Source: Motilimonas sp. E26
Lineage (GTDB): Bacteria > Pseudomonadota > Gammaproteobacteria > Enterobacterales > CBDFNC01
Length of the DNA: 38,653 nt
Direction: 5' to 3'
Assembly (NCBI RefSeq): GCF_021278025.1
Contig: NZ_JAIBHJ010000035.1
Coordinates: 1 to 38,653 of the forward strand
How positions within the stretch are numbered: position 1 is the stretch's first letter; each line of letters begins with the position of its first letter. Position numbers and translations under genes: made by a program. Below are positions 26,969-37,317 of the stretch, one piece after another. A model generated the notes under the pieces. It was not told the DNA's origin. It did no database searches and worked only from the letters and a program-made list of their open reading frames with translations.

Positions 26969-28840
26969 TTATTTAGCGGCTAATCGCTCGATTAACCCGC
27001 TCGCTCGCTGCGTTTTTTGTCGCACCGCTTGATTTAATATATGCACTGGGGCAAACAAACTTAATTTCTTTTTCGCTCGAGTAATGCCAGTGTAAACCAG
27101 TTCTCGGGTTAATACTGGATTCATCGCTTCAGGCAGCATCATCACTGTATGATCAAACTCTGACCCCTGGCTTTTATGCACTGTCATCGCAAACACGGTT
27201 TGATGAGTAGGTAAACGACTCGGTAAAAAGTGATGCACTTTACCATCGGCCAGTTCAAAGTAAATCCGCTTATCTCCCGACTCATTGGCTAAACACACAC
27301 CAATATCGCCATTAAATAAACCCGCTTGGTGATCGTTTTGACTGATCATCACCGGCCGCCCGATATACCAAGGCCCATTATCTTGATTAAGGCTGATTAG
27401 ATTTTTCTCACTCAGCCAGTTCTCAACCTGTTCGTTTAATCCTGCTACACCATAAGCTCCTTCACGTAGCGCCACCAGCAGTTTAAATCGGTTAAATGAT
27501 TCAAGAATTTGCCGTACATGTTCATCAAAGCGGGCTCCTGTTGCTGATGTTTGTTTTAACAGCTCTAGATAACAGCCGTAACCTGCTAGTACCATGGCTT
27601 TGAGCTGTTCTTGTTGGTCGAGGGCGAATAACTCAATATCAGCAAACTTATCCCACAATGGCGGAATCTGCTCCGCTCGGCCCTCGTTGACCGCTCTGGC
27701 TAAAAAGCCAATGCCCGAGTTTTCATTAAATCGGTAACTTTTTTGCAGTTGACAAATATTATCCGCCATTACACAAGGCGCCGCGCTCACCTTATGGTGA
27801 TGAACTAAATCAAAACCAGTGAGCTGCGCCAATTGCTTAGCGCGCCCTTGGCTGTAACCTTGTTCTACGAAGCTACAAATATCGCCTAATACCGAGCCAG
27901 CCTCAACGGAGGCCAATTGATCCTTATCGCCCAGGAGAATGAGCTTGGCGGATTTCGGCAACGCCGCCAATAGCCTTGCCATTAAGGAAAGATCCACCAT
28001 TGATGCTTCGTCGACCACTAACACATCTAAATGCAGCAGGTTTTCTTGATGATGCCTGAATTCATTGCGCCCTGGGATCACGCCAAGCAATCTATGTATG
28101 GTCGAGGCTTGTACTGGAATTCCTTGTTTAACTTGTTCAGATAATTTTAACGACGCCAGCGCGCCGCCAATGGAAGCGGTTAAACGTGCCGCCGCCTTTC
28201 CGGTTGGCGCTACTAAGCGAATATCTAAGCTTTGCTCTTGCTGTTGGGCCTGCATAATAAGCAAGGCTAATAATTTGGTGACTGTGGTGGTTTTACCCGT
28301 GCCGGGGCCACCGGATATCACTGAAATGGGCGATGTTGCCGCCACCGCCGCCGCGACTTTTTGCCAGTTTATCTCATTGCTATTGCCACGTTCAGCAAAT
28401 AACTCAGCTAAAGCCGATGCTAATGTTGCACTATTGCTAATGTTTGCAGGTACCGCTAAACGTTGGCTGACTTGCTGTTCAAACTGCTGGTAACGAGATA
28501 GATAAACCCGGCCTAATTCAAACTGCATCGGCCGCCCATCACCGACAACCTGACTGGCCGCTAAATGCTGTGGCCAACTGGCGCGTGGTGGCAGTGCTAA
28601 TTTATCGAGTTCATAGCCTTGCAGCGGTCCGCCCGAGGCAAAGAGTTTATCGATGTGCGCTAAGTCGAAACAAACGTGACCTTGCCCTAATTCATAGCTA
28701 GCAAATGCAGCGCAGAATGTTGCTAAAGCTTGGGTATCGTCATCATCTTGCTGACTCAGTTCATTAATCAACTGCGCAAAGTAGTAATCTAACGGGCGAA
28801 TTTTATTGACGCGATGCAGTTCGTTAAGTAGGGCTAGCAT
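26969..28840 (-). CDS. recD: Exodeoxyribonuclease V alpha subunit RecD
   Basis: The 5'-3' helicase motor of RecBCD, which processes double-strand breaks and degrades linear DNA. It is 623 aa (E. coli 608). Walker A is GGPGTGKT (177-184), with LVVDEASMVDL as Walker B. The C-terminal helicase motif is TVHKSQGSEFDHTVMMLP and the tail is ELVYTGITRAKKKL. Its ATG overlaps the recB stop by 7 nt (ATGCTAG), indicating coupled translation. The 108-residue gene and yceH follow. Confidence 0.97.
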   Translation of the reverse strand: MLALLNELHRVNKIRPLDYYFAQLINELSQQDDDDTQALATFCAAFASYELGQGHVCFDLAHIDKLFASGGPLQGYELDKLALPPRASWPQHLAASQVVGDGRPMQFELGRVYLSRYQQFEQQVSQRLAVPANISNSATLASALAELFAERGNSNEINWQKVAAAVAATSPISVISGGPGTGKTTTVTKLLALLIMQAQQQEQSLDIRLVAPTGKAAARLTASIGGALASLKLSEQVKQGIPVQASTIHRLLGVIPGRNEFRHHQENLLHLDVLVVDEASMVDLSLMARLLAALPKSAKLILLGDKDQLASVEAGSVLGDICSFVEQGYSQGRAKQLAQLTGFDLVHHHKVSAAPCVMADNICQLQKSYRFNENSGIGFLARAVNEGRAEQIPPLWDKFADIELFALDQQEQLKAMVLAGYGCYLELLKQTSATGARFDEHVRQILESFNRFKLLVALREGAYGVAGLNEQVENWLSEKNLISLNQDNGPWYIGRPVMISQNDHQAGLFNGDIGVCLANESGDKRIYFELADGKVHHFLPSRLPTHQTVFAMTVHKSQGSEFDHTVMMLPEAMNPVLTRELVYTGITRAKKKLSLFAPVHILNQAVRQKTQRASGLIERLAAK

Positions 28841-31800
28841 AGCACTTCCTCCCCGGCGAACAGCTGATCAAGGGCATTAATAAAGTTAACATCCGGTTTG
28901 GTAAAAAACACACCATCACCACCAGGCTGCATACCGCGTAAAAATAAGTAATAAACGCCGCCAAAGTGCTGATCATAATCATAATTAGGTATACGCTGCC
29001 TTAAGAACCGATGCAAAGCCAAGCTGTACAGCTGATACTGAAAATCATAGCGGTGCGCTATCATGCCCTGCGCCATCGCCTGCTGATGATAATCACTGAG
29101 CTGATTACCCAAATGATTCGACTTGTAATCTAAGACGTAATACTTGCCTTGGTGCTCAAAGGTTAAATCGATAAAACCCTTTAACATGCCCTGTACTTGG
29201 TTAAACTTCAAAGCCCCAGCCTGCTGTGATAGCGGATCAAAGCGCAGCAGTAATTGATTTAGGGGCGACGCGGAAATAGCGGCTATGGGTAAATAAAACT
29301 CCATCTCAACCAGCTTTTTATCTTGCGTAAGATCGGCCAAAGCAAAACCTTGGCCTAAGTCTTTCGCCAATACTTGCTCTACCCACTCAACTAATACATC
29401 CAGCCATTCTACTTCATAACCTTCTTGCTCTAACTGCTGCAAAATTAACTCAGTTAAGCTTTGGCGATCTGCGTTAGCAAAATCAATATTTTCAAACAAG
29501 GTATGTAGAAAAGTACCGGCACGTGCGCCTTTGTAAAAGCTAAACACATTCTTCCCTTCTTCGGCTTCCACTTCTACCGCGACGGGTAACTCTTCCTTAC
29601 GAGGTAACGGCGCATGCTCATGCAATCGGGATAACGCAGAATAGCTAGTGACCCACCAGTTGGTTTCGATGGTGCCATTAAAAATAGCTGGCGCAATGCG
29701 CGCTTGTGAGTCTTTAACCTCTTCATATAAGGGCTCAGGGATATCATCTGGCGCACTAATGGCAATATCGGGACAACGCTGAGCTAATTCTGTTAACTGT
29801 TGCTTTAAGCCAGCTAAGTCCATTTCTTGCCCTTGCTGAATCAAGTAGCCAATAGCAGATTGATGTAAGTCGGAAATAGGGCTTTTACCAATGCGCGACT
29901 TCAGCGGCGCTAAGCCAAGGTAGCAAGCATGCACACTGCGAGTGAGAGCAACGTAGAGCAAGCGTAAATCTTCCGCTAAGCGCTCTTTATCGGCCGCTAC
30001 AATATGCTCAGGTGCGCGACTTAAGTCGATATACTGTTGCCCAGTTGCCTCGTCGTGATATAAAGCGGTGGTTTCGGCGCGAAAATTACAGACAAAGGGC
30101 AGGAAAACAAAATCGTATTCCAAGCCTTTTGATTTATGGATGGTGACTATCTGCACTAGATTTTGATCGCTTTCCAAGCGTAATTGTTGTTCATCAGCGT
30201 TGCCATTGGCGTTGTTAATTTGCTCCATATACCAACGCACTAAGGCAAATTGTCCTTCTAACTCAAAGCTGGCTTGTTGCAGTAACTCGGCTAAGTGCAG
30301 TAAATCAGTCAGCTCACGCTCGCCATTTAATTCACCCAGTAAACGCGCGCTGATCCCTTGCTGTGATAACAACTCGCGGATCATCACCAACACGCCCTGC
30401 TTTTGCCAGCGAGTATGATAATCGACAAATTCGGCTATCTTTTGCTCCCACGCGTTTTCGTCTTCGAACAGCTTATTTAAAGCAATCGCACTGTAGTTAA
30501 ACAAAGAAGTGCTCAACGCTGCCCGTAATAAGCGATCATCGGTTGGTGTTAAACACGCAGCCAGCACGCGATACAGATCAACGCCTTGGGGAGTGGCAAA
30601 AACACTGTCTCGATTCGATAAATAGACGCTTTTAATGCCCTGCTCTGACAGCGCCTGTTTTACCCGAGCCGCTTCTCGCCCAGTGCGAACCAGAACCGCA
30701 ATAGAGCCGGCATTAATTGCCTTGATCATGCCTTTAGCATCTTTAATGTAGTTACGTCCCTGCTGCGACGCACGCAATAAGCGGTTAATTTGATTGGCGC
30801 AGGTCAGCGCCATTTGGTTTTGGTAATCGTGCTTATTAAGCAAACCCGCTTCAGGCTCGCTAAGCCAAATATTTAAGGCGGGCGGTGTTTGTTCATCAAA
30901 TAGCCATTGCTTAGCAGGCTTACCTTCGGGGTAACTCACCCCTTGAAAGCTAATATCTTGAGCGTAGATAAACGGCTTATTGGCATGGAGAAACACCTGG
31001 TTCACGCCATTGATCATACTGGCCGATGAACGATAATTGTGGCCTAAGGTGTAATGATCGCTAATCTCACGGCGCGCTTGAATATAAGTAAAAATATCCG
31101 CGCCACGAAAGCCATAAATAGCCTGTTTCGGATCGCCAATCATAAACCAGCCAGCATCAGTGCTCGCGCCATAAATATGATGAAATATTTGGTATTGGAT
31201 TGGATCCGTATCTTGAAATTCATCGATCATTGCCACCGGATAAGCTTGACCAATACTCGTAGCCAGTAATTGACCACTAGGGCTAGCCAGTGCGGCGCCA
31301 AGGTTTAACAGTAAGTCGTCAAAGCTCAGTTCATTGGTTTGCTGCTTAGCTTGTGATAGACGCGCTTTAACCCATTTTAGCCCCTGCTGCAGAGCATGCT
31401 CTTTAATGGATAAAGGCGCACTTAACAGCTCTTCTATGAATGTAAATACCGGATGCTCTGGCGCTGCGCCTTTGTCGGTTTTATTAAACAATTCGGCTTG
31501 GCTAAATTTACTAAGCTTATCGCTAACCTGATAATCGATAGTGTCTTGCTGCGCCCAATCCGTAACAGCCACAAACCAGTTCGGCAGGTTCTTTTTACTG
31601 TAACTGCGTTTACTGACACCTGAGTCACTAATGATATCTAAAATGTCACTGCCAGCCTCAAGCCACGCGGCCTTTACTTGCTTAATTTGGCTAATAATTT
31701 GTTGGTGCTTTTCTGCCAAACTGGCATCGGTTAGCGGCGGCAAGACCGTCAGGTTTGGCTTACTCAGCAAGTTTTGTAAATCACCTTGCAGCGCACTGGG

Positions 31801-32367
31801 ATCTGGCCAAATACTATAAATAACTTGGCTAAGCTCAACATCAAGGGGATAAAAATGAATGCGCCAATAGTCTACGACCGCCAAATACAGTAGATGACTT
31901 TGGTCTTGAATTAATTCCGCTTCAAACAGTGCGCCTGATTCAAACGCATGTTGTTTCAGCATCCGCTGACAAAAACCATGAATGGTATACACCGCCGCTT
32001 CATCCATCTGCCGCTCGGCATCTTGCAATGCTTGGGCGGCGCGCTGATAGTCAGGAATATCCCTTAATAACGCTTGTCCGACCGGATCATGATCAGGTGC
32101 GATGCCATCGATAAAAAACTGCCGCTGCTGGCGAATACGTTGGCGAATACGATCTCTTAATTCAGCGGTTGCGGCTTCGGTAAAGGTCACCACCAATATT
32201 TGATCTATGGTCAAAGGTGCATTGCGACGAGCAGCCTCATCACCATGACCTAATAACAAGCGTAATACCAAGCTGGCGATAGTGTAAGTTTTACCCGTGC
32301 CAGCTGAGGCTTCAATTAACCGCGGACCATGTAAAGGAAAAGTAATTGCATCAAGCTGTTGCGCCAT
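28834..32367 (-). CDS. recB: Exodeoxyribonuclease V beta subunit RecB
   Basis: The 3'-5' helicase and sole nuclease subunit of RecBCD, also loading RecA after Chi recognition. It is 1177 aa (E. coli 1180). Walker A is ASAGTGKT (20-27), helicase motif II is DEFQDTDP, and a UvrD-type VTIHKSKGLEY segment follows. The nuclease site shows Asp1067 and Asp1080-Tyr-Lys1082 in VLDYKSNHLG, identical in number to E. coli. It is divergent from the YdiK-like gene, so it must have its own promoter separate from recC. Confidence 0.98.
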   Translation of the reverse strand: MAQQLDAITFPLHGPRLIEASAGTGKTYTIASLVLRLLLGHGDEAARRNAPLTIDQILVVTFTEAATAELRDRIRQRIRQQRQFFIDGIAPDHDPVGQALLRDIPDYQRAAQALQDAERQMDEAAVYTIHGFCQRMLKQHAFESGALFEAELIQDQSHLLYLAVVDYWRIHFYPLDVELSQVIYSIWPDPSALQGDLQNLLSKPNLTVLPPLTDASLAEKHQQIISQIKQVKAAWLEAGSDILDIISDSGVSKRSYSKKNLPNWFVAVTDWAQQDTIDYQVSDKLSKFSQAELFNKTDKGAAPEHPVFTFIEELLSAPLSIKEHALQQGLKWVKARLSQAKQQTNELSFDDLLLNLGAALASPSGQLLATSIGQAYPVAMIDEFQDTDPIQYQIFHHIYGASTDAGWFMIGDPKQAIYGFRGADIFTYIQARREISDHYTLGHNYRSSASMINGVNQVFLHANKPFIYAQDISFQGVSYPEGKPAKQWLFDEQTPPALNIWLSEPEAGLLNKHDYQNQMALTCANQINRLLRASQQGRNYIKDAKGMIKAINAGSIAVLVRTGREAARVKQALSEQGIKSVYLSNRDSVFATPQGVDLYRVLAACLTPTDDRLLRAALSTSLFNYSAIALNKLFEDENAWEQKIAEFVDYHTRWQKQGVLVMIRELLSQQGISARLLGELNGERELTDLLHLAELLQQASFELEGQFALVRWYMEQINNANGNADEQQLRLESDQNLVQIVTIHKSKGLEYDFVFLPFVCNFRAETTALYHDEATGQQYIDLSRAPEHIVAADKERLAEDLRLLYVALTRSVHACYLGLAPLKSRIGKSPISDLHQSAIGYLIQQGQEMDLAGLKQQLTELAQRCPDIAISAPDDIPEPLYEEVKDSQARIAPAIFNGTIETNWWVTSYSALSRLHEHAPLPRKEELPVAVEVEAEEGKNVFSFYKGARAGTFLHTLFENIDFANADRQSLTELILQQLEQEGYEVEWLDVLVEWVEQVLAKDLGQGFALADLTQDKKLVEMEFYLPIAAISASPLNQLLLRFDPLSQQAGALKFNQVQGMLKGFIDLTFEHQGKYYVLDYKSNHLGNQLSDYHQQAMAQGMIAHRYDFQYQLYSLALHRFLRQRIPNYDYDQHFGGVYYLFLRGMQPGGDGVFFTKPDVNFINALDQLFAGEEVLC

Positions 32368-32525
32368 AAAAGAGGATCACCGAACTAAGAGCATTAAGAT
32401 GGCTTAAGTATACCGAATCAAGCTAAAAAAGCTTGCTTACAGCCAACCGAAAGCGTGATTTTACCTTGTGTGCTTTTGGCTCCACGAGTAGAGTATTTAT
32501 ATCTTTATTCATATAGTTAACGAAA

Positions 32526-33614
32526 ATGAAAGCGTTCAATTTTGAGAAACACCCCGGTCGTGTAATCCTTTTACTGGCACTTTGCCTATCGACTTATACC
32601 AGCTACTCGTTAATTTCCCCCTACATTGAACCAGTGATCATCGCTTTGATTTTTACCATGCTATGCCACCCACTGCATAACTGGATTAATAACAAGCTCA
32701 AACATCGAGAAAATGTCGCGGCTGCCCTGACCTGCACATTAATCACTTGCGTGATCTTATTGCCGATGTTTTTCATCTTTTTAGCCATTTTAAATCAAGC
32801 TGCCAGCTACTCTAAAAGCGTGTTAGCTTGGATACAGGCGGGCGGCATCGAGCAACTGATTGCTCATCCGTGGGTGAGCCAAGTACTGCTGCTCGCAAGA
32901 GAATGGTTGCCTGTTGATGTATTCGACAGCGCAAAGATTAATCAAGACTTAATGGCGTTAGCTTCAAGCTCAGGTAAACAAGCGTTATCGCTGAGTGCGC
33001 AATTTGCTGGCAGTATTTCTAGCTTTATTTTTAGCTTTGTACTGATGCTATTTGTACTGTTTTTTACCTTGCGTGATTATCACAAACTAACCGAGTTTTT
33101 ACGCCATGCGATTCCATTGTCTCGTAGCCAAGAGGATAGCTTGATCCAGGAAATTCAAATGGTGTCTAAATCGGCCTTACTCGGTTCATTTCTTACCGCA
33201 TTATGCCAAGGCATTGTTGGTGGCATTGGCTTTTGGATTGTTGGGATCCCAGGTCTATTCTGGGGGACTATTATGGCCTTTGCTTCACTGATTCCGGTGG
33301 TCGGCACCGCGCTAATTTGGATGCCTGCTGCACTATTTTTACTATTGACTGGTGAATGGCAATGGGCCGCCTTTTTAGCGGTGTGGGGCGTGCTTGTGGT
33401 AGGCTCTATCGATAACTTTTTACGGCCAGTATTGATGAATAACATTTCATCAATGAACACTTTAGTTATCTTTCTATCCCTAATGGGCGGGATCCACGCC
33501 TTTGGCTTAATGGGGCTAATTTACGGACCTATCATTATTGCCACTACCTTTGTCTTATTCCACTTGTATGAAACGGAATTTAAAGAATTCTTAAATTACC
33601 AAGATAAGCATTAA
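32526..33614 (+). CDS. AI-2E family membrane transporter (YdiK/PerM type)
   Basis: A 362-aa polytopic inner-membrane protein with about seven to eight hydrophobic segments. The arrangement is that of the AI-2E transporter (UPF0118) family: two helices at the N-terminus, a hydrophilic stretch (about 95-155), then the TALCQGIVGGIGFWIVGIPG and DNFLRPVLM segments. It resembles E. coli YdiK. Substrate is not established for this subfamily. It lies on the plus strand between recB and recC, occupying the position of ptrA in E. coli. Confidence 0.85.
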   Translation: MKAFNFEKHPGRVILLLALCLSTYTSYSLISPYIEPVIIALIFTMLCHPLHNWINNKLKHRENVAAALTCTLITCVILLPMFFIFLAILNQAASYSKSVLAWIQAGGIEQLIAHPWVSQVLLLAREWLPVDVFDSAKINQDLMALASSSGKQALSLSAQFAGSISSFIFSFVLMLFVLFFTLRDYHKLTEFLRHAIPLSRSQEDSLIQEIQMVSKSALLGSFLTALCQGIVGGIGFWIVGIPGLFWGTIMAFASLIPVVGTALIWMPAALFLLLTGEWQWAAFLAVWGVLVVGSIDNFLRPVLMNNISSMNTLVIFLSLMGGIHAFGLMGLIYGPIIIATTFVLFHLYETEFKEFLNYQDKH

Positions 33615-33622
33615 TGGTAGGA

Positions 33623-33651
33623 AAAGTTAGCTAAACCAAAGTGCTAACTTT
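33623..33651 (+). terminator. weak terminator after the AI-2E family gene
   Basis: AAAGTTAGC (33623-33631) pairs with GCTAACTTT (33643-33651), followed by the sequence AACTT. The T-run is short. It lies just after the stop at 33614. Confidence 0.5.
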
Positions 33652-33670
33652 AACTTCAGCTGAAACATGC

Positions 33671-33758
33671 CAGCTTGAGATTTCGAAATCGCCATAAACA
33701 CATCCATGTGGGCTCTGCACCAGTATCCATGCTGATGAAGTTTCGATCTCTCAATCTG
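33671..33758. repeat. 88-bp palindromic intergenic element
   Basis: The left arm (33671-33688, starting CAGCTTGAGA) and the right arm (33741-33758) are inverted copies matching at 15 of 18 positions. Inside are smaller repeats (ATCCATG at 33703 and 33725). It abuts the ERIC element exactly. It looks like a second type of dispersed palindromic repeat; I cannot count copies from one window. Confidence 0.5.
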
Positions 33759-33883
33759 TACCCAAACTACTTGGAGTTGCAGGTAGGCGGCAAGTGAGTG
33801 AACCCCATGAGCATAGATAAACTATGTGATTGGGGTGAACGAGCTTAGCCAACACCGCTGCAGCTTCAAGTAGAAAGGGGATA
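33759..33883. repeat. ERIC (IRU) intergenic repeat
   Basis: A 125-bp element close to the ERIC length of about 127 bp. Its inner sequence (GTTGCAGGTAGGCGG, then CAAGTGAGTGAA, ACCCCATGAGC, TGATTGGGGTGAACGAG) matches the ERIC consensus as I know it from enterobacteria and vibrios. The ends (TACCC...CTACTTGGAGTTGCAG and CTGCAGCTTCAAGTAG...GGGATA) are imperfect inverted repeats, and CCCCATGAGC...GATTGGGG gives a central stem. It lies in the gap between the AI-2E family gene and the recC stop. Confidence 0.88.
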
Positions 33884-33912
33884 GCAATTTCCATTCACCT
33901 AAGACATGATAA

Positions 33913-36900
33913 CTAAGTGAACTCAAGAGGAGCAATGTTGGCCATTAACGGGCCAAACAATACGGCACTGTTGGCGGCAAAGTCAGCCCATACTAAGTTA
34001 AGATCTTGGTAACAACGCGCAATATAAGGGTCTTGCCCCTCACCTTGTGCAACAAAGTTACCCTCAAAACGCTTTAAAGCTTGCTCCTTCGCTTTCATTG
34101 CCAACGCATCATCAAAACTGTTTTGCACGATATGCGTCGGCTCTTTCTCACAAATTTTAGCCGCCCACTCATAAGCACTGTTAGGAAACAAAGGCAGCGG
34201 TTGAGTTTGGCCCTTAAGATATAAACCAACTAACTCGGTGAGTTTTTGCTTGGCATATTCCTGCTCTAACGAATTAAACTTCACACCTTGCACTTTGCCT
34301 AATAAGTAACTGGCGCGCGCGGGATAACCCATGGCGCAATATGCTAAGTGTAAAATCCAATGTTGTAGCAAATCTTTACCGTTTAAGCCGCCAGCCTTAA
34401 AACTCACTAGGCCTGCGCCATAATGGTTTTTTAACCAGCCGACTAAATTTACCGCTATATCAACGCCGTCTTCCTCATAACAAGAAACGCAACGTAATTC
34501 GCAGGCTAAATCCTCATGCTTATGCTCAAGTAAAGGTTGTAGCTGCTGCGCTAAGGTCTTCACTTCATCCACTTGGCGCTGAAACGCCATTAGGCCAAAC
34601 TGGCCTTGAGGCAGAACACCTTGAGCTTGGACTTCTTCAAATAAAGCGTGAGTGTCTTGAGATGCTAGCTGCTTAATTAAGATCTGGTTACCCAGTAAGT
34701 AATTATCTAAACCATTAAGACTAAAGGGCTCATGATCAAACTGTCCGCCCTCTTCTAATGGCAACCACACCTTCAAGGTTTGGTTCATAAAGCTCTGACA
34801 TGGATGACGGAAAAAGCGGATTAATTGCTGTAAATCCAGCTCTATAGGCTGACTCAACTCCGCGTCAGCAGTCGGCAAGATTTGGCTTAACACCTTACCG
34901 TTTTCAACTTCAACAAAACTAAGCTTTTGCTGCCGCTCGCCATCAAACCACCACTGCTGAGCAAAGGTAGTGTAATCACCATTAAAGTAACGCGGGCTAA
35001 AAGGTTGTAACGGATATTCTGTCATTAACTGCTTACGCCAATCATCGCTTTCATACTGGAAGCCTTGCTCACAGTAATCCAATAACTCACTGACCAGCAC
35101 CGAAGGCGTACGCTCGGTATTGTCTTTGATGCTACGACTAATGTAACTGATGTATAAGTGTTGCTGCGCCGAACAAAGGGCTTCAAGGAATAGATAACGG
35201 TCGTCATCACGACGAGAGCGGTCACCTTTTTCCATTTTTTCCGCCATTAAATCAAAGCCCAGAGGGGGAATACTGCGCGGGTAAGCGCCATCGTTCATGC
35301 CTAATAAGCAAACCACTTTAAAGGGAATAGAGCGCATCGGCATTAAGGTACAAAAGTTCACCTGCCCAGCGAGAAAACGTTGCCCACCACTACTCTGGTT
35401 AAGCTTTTGCTGTAAGTAATCGCTAATAATCGCAAGACTCAAGGTTTCATCAAAGCCGCTGGCATCCACCTGTTGATGTAGTTGATTTAGCTGCTCTTTA
35501 ATTAGCATGAGCGCTTCAAAGTCAGCATCATCAACTTGATAGAAATCGTCAAGTAAGGCGAATAAAATATGTTTCCATTGCTCCACCTTGTTCTGCTGTT
35601 GTAGCTCACGGCTTAGTTCTATTAATTGATTTACAAACTGGCATAACTTACCAAGTGGTGCGGCAGCCAAACCTTGGCATTCAGTGTAAGGCAAGATCCC
35701 TTGGAACATTTGTTGATCCATGGCGTAGCCTAACAACATACGCTGCAAGCCAAACAGCCAAGTGTTTTGCGGCAATTCAGGTAACGAGAACTTCTCGCCA
35801 TCGCGATGATCCAGCCCCCAGCGTACCCCGCTTTCAATTACCCATTGGCGAATTTGCTCAAACTCGCCTTGGCTAATTTCAAACTTAGCTAACACAGCGG
35901 GCACCGCCAGTAACTCGAGTAATTCACTGCTGGTACAGCGCGATAAAGGTAAACGCAATAGCTGAATAAAACTGGTCAGAATAGGGTTTTCTTGGTAAGC
36001 ACTGCGGTCGGAAATGGAAAATGGAATATGGGTAGCATGAGCCGCGCTGCCAAATACCGCCTGAATGTAAGGGCTATAAGCATTAACATCTGGCATCATC
36101 ACTATGATGTCTTTTGGTGTGAGATCGGGATCTTGCTGCAGTAATGACAGTAAATGATCGTGCAACACTTCGACTTCACGCATAGCACTGTGACAACCTA
36201 CTAGCGCCAGTGAGTTGTCGTCTGGCGCGACAGTACGATGAGGTTGCGCAGTGGCATTGTGTAAAGACAGAATATCCGATTGAACCCAAGCTAATAGGTT
36301 GTCAGCTGCGGGCTCAATAAAGTGTCCATAATCATCAACTTGCAGAGAATGCAGTTGATAGAGAAAGTCTCTGCCTAATTTACCCATAGAAGCCAGCAGT
36401 GGATTGCCTAATTGGTACCCCATCTCTGGGTCTAGCTCAAAGCCAGCAGGAACTAAGGCGTTAGAGCCTTGAATAACTAATTGATTATCCTGTAGTGACA
36501 ACTCGGTACGCTGTCTTTGTCTTAAGCGGGCGAGGTATTTAGCGTCAACAATATCATCCCAAAACTCTTGGCATGGATTGGTTAAAAACAAATGCACTTC
36601 AACATGTTGCCCTAATGCTAGCAGGGCTTTTAGATACTCGGGCGCCATAGCTGATATACCAAACACAAACAGTCGCTTAGGCAACCCTGCGACCTCATTG
36701 TGTTGTTGCAACTGGCTAATCAAATTGGCATACAAACCGGCGCGGTGATAAGGCTTTACACCGTTATCAGTATTGAATTCTTGATTGATCTTTTGATGTA
36801 GCGCTTGCCATAAAATCGGCTGCCAAGCTTGCTGCTCTTCCCATTCAGGTCCAGCTAAACCCGCCTCCCAAGCATTAATCCACTCAGGCCGATAGACTAA

Positions 36901-37314
36901 GTATTGATCATAAATATCTGCAATTTTATGACATAACTGGTAGCGTTTCAGACTTGATTCATCATTATCTAAATAGATTTTTAATGGCGCGAATGCGGGG
37001 TGTTCAAGATAGCTAGGCAGCAAGGTCATTAATGCCCATGCCATCGATTCTTTGTTGTATGGACTTTTTTCTGGCACTCCAGGTAGTACCAATTTAAACA
37101 TCTGCCAAATAAAACTGGCCGGTAATGGAAAATCTATATTAGCCGCAATCCCCGTTTTCTTTGCCAACTCTAATTTAAGCCACTGCGCCATGCCAGGGCT
37201 TTGTACTAGTATCTGCTCAGCAGTAAAGGGATGCTCTAGCGGCTCACTTTGGATCAAGTGGGCGAGGATTTCTTTTAAAAAATCGAGACGATTGGAATGG
37301 TATAACTTAAACAA
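33913..37314 (-). CDS. recC: Exodeoxyribonuclease V gamma subunit RecC
   Basis: The Chi-scanning subunit that holds RecB and RecD together. It is 1133 aa (E. coli 1122). The N-terminal YHSNRLDFL, ILVQSPGMAQWL and GIAANIDFPLPASFIWQMF segments match RecC closely. The start codon is TTG (37312-37314); the frame is closed by TGA four codons upstream and the next Met is residue 63, so the TTG is well supported. No strong ribosome-binding site is visible, and the region is the foot of a terminator hairpin. It is separated from recB by the opposite-strand AI-2E family gene. Confidence 0.96.
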   Translation of the reverse strand: MFKLYHSNRLDFLKEILAHLIQSEPLEHPFTAEQILVQSPGMAQWLKLELAKKTGIAANIDFPLPASFIWQMFKLVLPGVPEKSPYNKESMAWALMTLLPSYLEHPAFAPLKIYLDNDESSLKRYQLCHKIADIYDQYLVYRPEWINAWEAGLAGPEWEEQQAWQPILWQALHQKINQEFNTDNGVKPYHRAGLYANLISQLQQHNEVAGLPKRLFVFGISAMAPEYLKALLALGQHVEVHLFLTNPCQEFWDDIVDAKYLARLRQRQRTELSLQDNQLVIQGSNALVPAGFELDPEMGYQLGNPLLASMGKLGRDFLYQLHSLQVDDYGHFIEPAADNLLAWVQSDILSLHNATAQPHRTVAPDDNSLALVGCHSAMREVEVLHDHLLSLLQQDPDLTPKDIIVMMPDVNAYSPYIQAVFGSAAHATHIPFSISDRSAYQENPILTSFIQLLRLPLSRCTSSELLELLAVPAVLAKFEISQGEFEQIRQWVIESGVRWGLDHRDGEKFSLPELPQNTWLFGLQRMLLGYAMDQQMFQGILPYTECQGLAAAPLGKLCQFVNQLIELSRELQQQNKVEQWKHILFALLDDFYQVDDADFEALMLIKEQLNQLHQQVDASGFDETLSLAIISDYLQQKLNQSSGGQRFLAGQVNFCTLMPMRSIPFKVVCLLGMNDGAYPRSIPPLGFDLMAEKMEKGDRSRRDDDRYLFLEALCSAQQHLYISYISRSIKDNTERTPSVLVSELLDYCEQGFQYESDDWRKQLMTEYPLQPFSPRYFNGDYTTFAQQWWFDGERQQKLSFVEVENGKVLSQILPTADAELSQPIELDLQQLIRFFRHPCQSFMNQTLKVWLPLEEGGQFDHEPFSLNGLDNYLLGNQILIKQLASQDTHALFEEVQAQGVLPQGQFGLMAFQRQVDEVKTLAQQLQPLLEHKHEDLACELRCVSCYEEDGVDIAVNLVGWLKNHYGAGLVSFKAGGLNGKDLLQHWILHLAYCAMGYPARASYLLGKVQGVKFNSLEQEYAKQKLTELVGLYLKGQTQPLPLFPNSAYEWAAKICEKEPTHIVQNSFDDALAMKAKEQALKRFEGNFVAQGEGQDPYIARCYQDLNLVWADFAANSAVLFGPLMANIAPLEFT

Positions 37315-37317
37315 GTG

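Noticed and set aside
28834-37314. Possible frameshift or decay in recB, recC or recD
   Set aside because: All three are full length with intact helicase and nuclease motifs.
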